Shown here: positions 6,316 through 6,773 of the stretch, one piece after another
How positions within the stretch are numbered: the stretch's first letter is position 1
Layout: the number at the start of each line of letters is the position of its first letter
From: JANXVV01 sp038230975
GTDB lineage: Bacteria > Planctomycetota > Phycisphaerae > Tepidisphaerales > Tepidisphaeraceae
DNA length: 6,773 nt
Assembly (NCBI GenBank): GCA_038230975.1
Contig: JBBRMF010000281.1
Span: forward strand, 1-6,773
Direction: 5' to 3'
Translations under genes and position numbers: made by a program
Notes under the pieces: generated by a model
Seen by the model: the letters and a program-made list of their open reading frames with translations, nothing else
What the model was told of the DNA's origin: nothing
Databases searched by the model: none

Positions 6316-6773
6316 ATGGTGTGCGAGCGACTGATCGGTGATGTAGGTGATCCGACATTTACGGATTCCGAAGTTGCTCGCGAGCACGACTTTCTTGAAA
6401 TTACATGGCAGGAGTCGCGCAAGAGGTTTCTTCGTAAAACCTCGCGTGCCGGTCGTGACATCGGTGTGCTGTTGCCGGCGGGGATCGATCTGCGGCATGG
6501 GGCAGTCCTTTATTTTGATTCCCATCTGTTACTTTCAGTGAGTATTTTGCCTAGCCAAGTCACGGTGATTCAAACCCGCACGCCGGAAGAAGCAGCACGG
6601 GTTGCCTACGAACTGGGAAATTTACACCTCCCGGCCGAGATCATTCCTGAGGGCATTCTCACACCTCAAAGCGATGATCTCGATGCATTCCTCACACGAT
6701 GCGGGTTCAAATATCAACACGATCTGCGACGCTTTAAACCCTATCCGCCCAAAGGCATTCCACTCCCACGGCG
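6316..6773 (+). CDS. ureE: Urease accessory protein UreE (nickel metallochaperone), 3' end missing
   Basis: UreE is the cytoplasmic dimeric nickel carrier that passes metal to UreG for urease activation. The visible 152 codons start MVCERLIGD, matching the usual UreE beginning. The N-terminal domain includes SRKRFLRKTSRAGRDIG at 34-50 and LPAGIDLRHGAVL at 53-65, which fits the UreE pattern of basic residues before a glycine-rich turn. The C-terminal metal-binding domain contains AYELGNLHLPAEI at 97-109; His104 corresponds to the conserved metal-binding histidine of the GN(R)H motif. The frame remains open to the window edge, so any His-rich C-terminal tail cannot be judged. The frame is also open upstream to 6217, allowing a 21-residue longer form from ATG 6253, but family length and the ribosome binding site favour 6316. 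It is divergent from ureF; other urease genes may follow it outside the window. Confidence 0.85.
   Translation, partial: MVCERLIGDVGDPTFTDSEVAREHDFLEITWQESRKRFLRKTSRAGRDIGVLLPAGIDLRHGAVLYFDSHLLLSVSILPSQVTVIQTRTPEEAARVAYELGNLHLPAEIIPEGILTPQSDDLDAFLTRCGFKYQHDLRRFKPYPPKGIPLPR

Noticed and set aside
1..6773. Mobile elements, CRISPR arrays, tRNA or rRNA genes, toxin-antitoxin or phage genes
   Set aside because: None was found by reading; nearly all sequence is accounted for by urea transport and urease maturation genes.

Overview
The window carries a nitrogen-scavenging locus: genes that import urea and genes that load nickel into urease. Five complete genes lie on the minus strand in the order ureF, ureG, urtA, urtB, urtC. 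The start codon of a further gene, most likely the transporter ATPase urtD, sits exactly at the left edge. On the plus strand a divergent ureE runs off the right edge. The urease structural genes (ureA, ureB, ureC) and ureD/ureH are not in the window. All proteins are typical of Gram-negative-type bacteria: UrtA and UrtB have clear Sec signal peptides. Moderate GC, the style of the UrtB and UreG N-termini and the frequent lack of a Shine-Dalgarno sequence are compatible with a planctomycete or another PVC-group bacterium, but this is an impression, not a demonstrated assignment.

Layout from the right. At 6316-6773 (+) is ureE, incomplete at its 3' end. At 6143-6315 is a divergent control region. 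It contains an inverted repeat whose two halves each look like a sigma-54 (-24/-12) element, one reading toward ureE and one toward ureF, with their -12 parts almost touching. At 4727-6142 (-) are ureF and ureG, 3 bases apart and probably cotranscribed. At 4521-4726 is a 206-base gap with a third sigma-54-like element pointing at urtA. At 3228-4520 is urtA, the periplasmic urea-binding protein. A strong 12-bp intrinsic terminator follows at 3180-3217, between urtA and urtB. At 1384-3117 and 3-1391 are the two permease genes urtB and urtC, overlapping by 8 bases, and urtC overlaps the next start codon by one base.

How they work together: UrtA captures urea in the periplasm and delivers it to the UrtB/UrtC channel, driven by the ATPases expected just outside the window. 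In the cytoplasm urease would split urea into ammonia and CO2, and UreE (nickel carrier), UreG (GTPase) and UreF (scaffold) would assemble its di-nickel centre. The repeated sigma-54-like signatures suggest that both halves respond to nitrogen status. The terminator after urtA suggests that the binding protein is made in excess over the permeases.

No mobile element, CRISPR array, tRNA or rRNA was seen, and I found no wholly new system. The most interesting points are the face-to-face sigma-54-like pair, the intercistronic terminator, and a two-helix C-terminal extension on UrtC.
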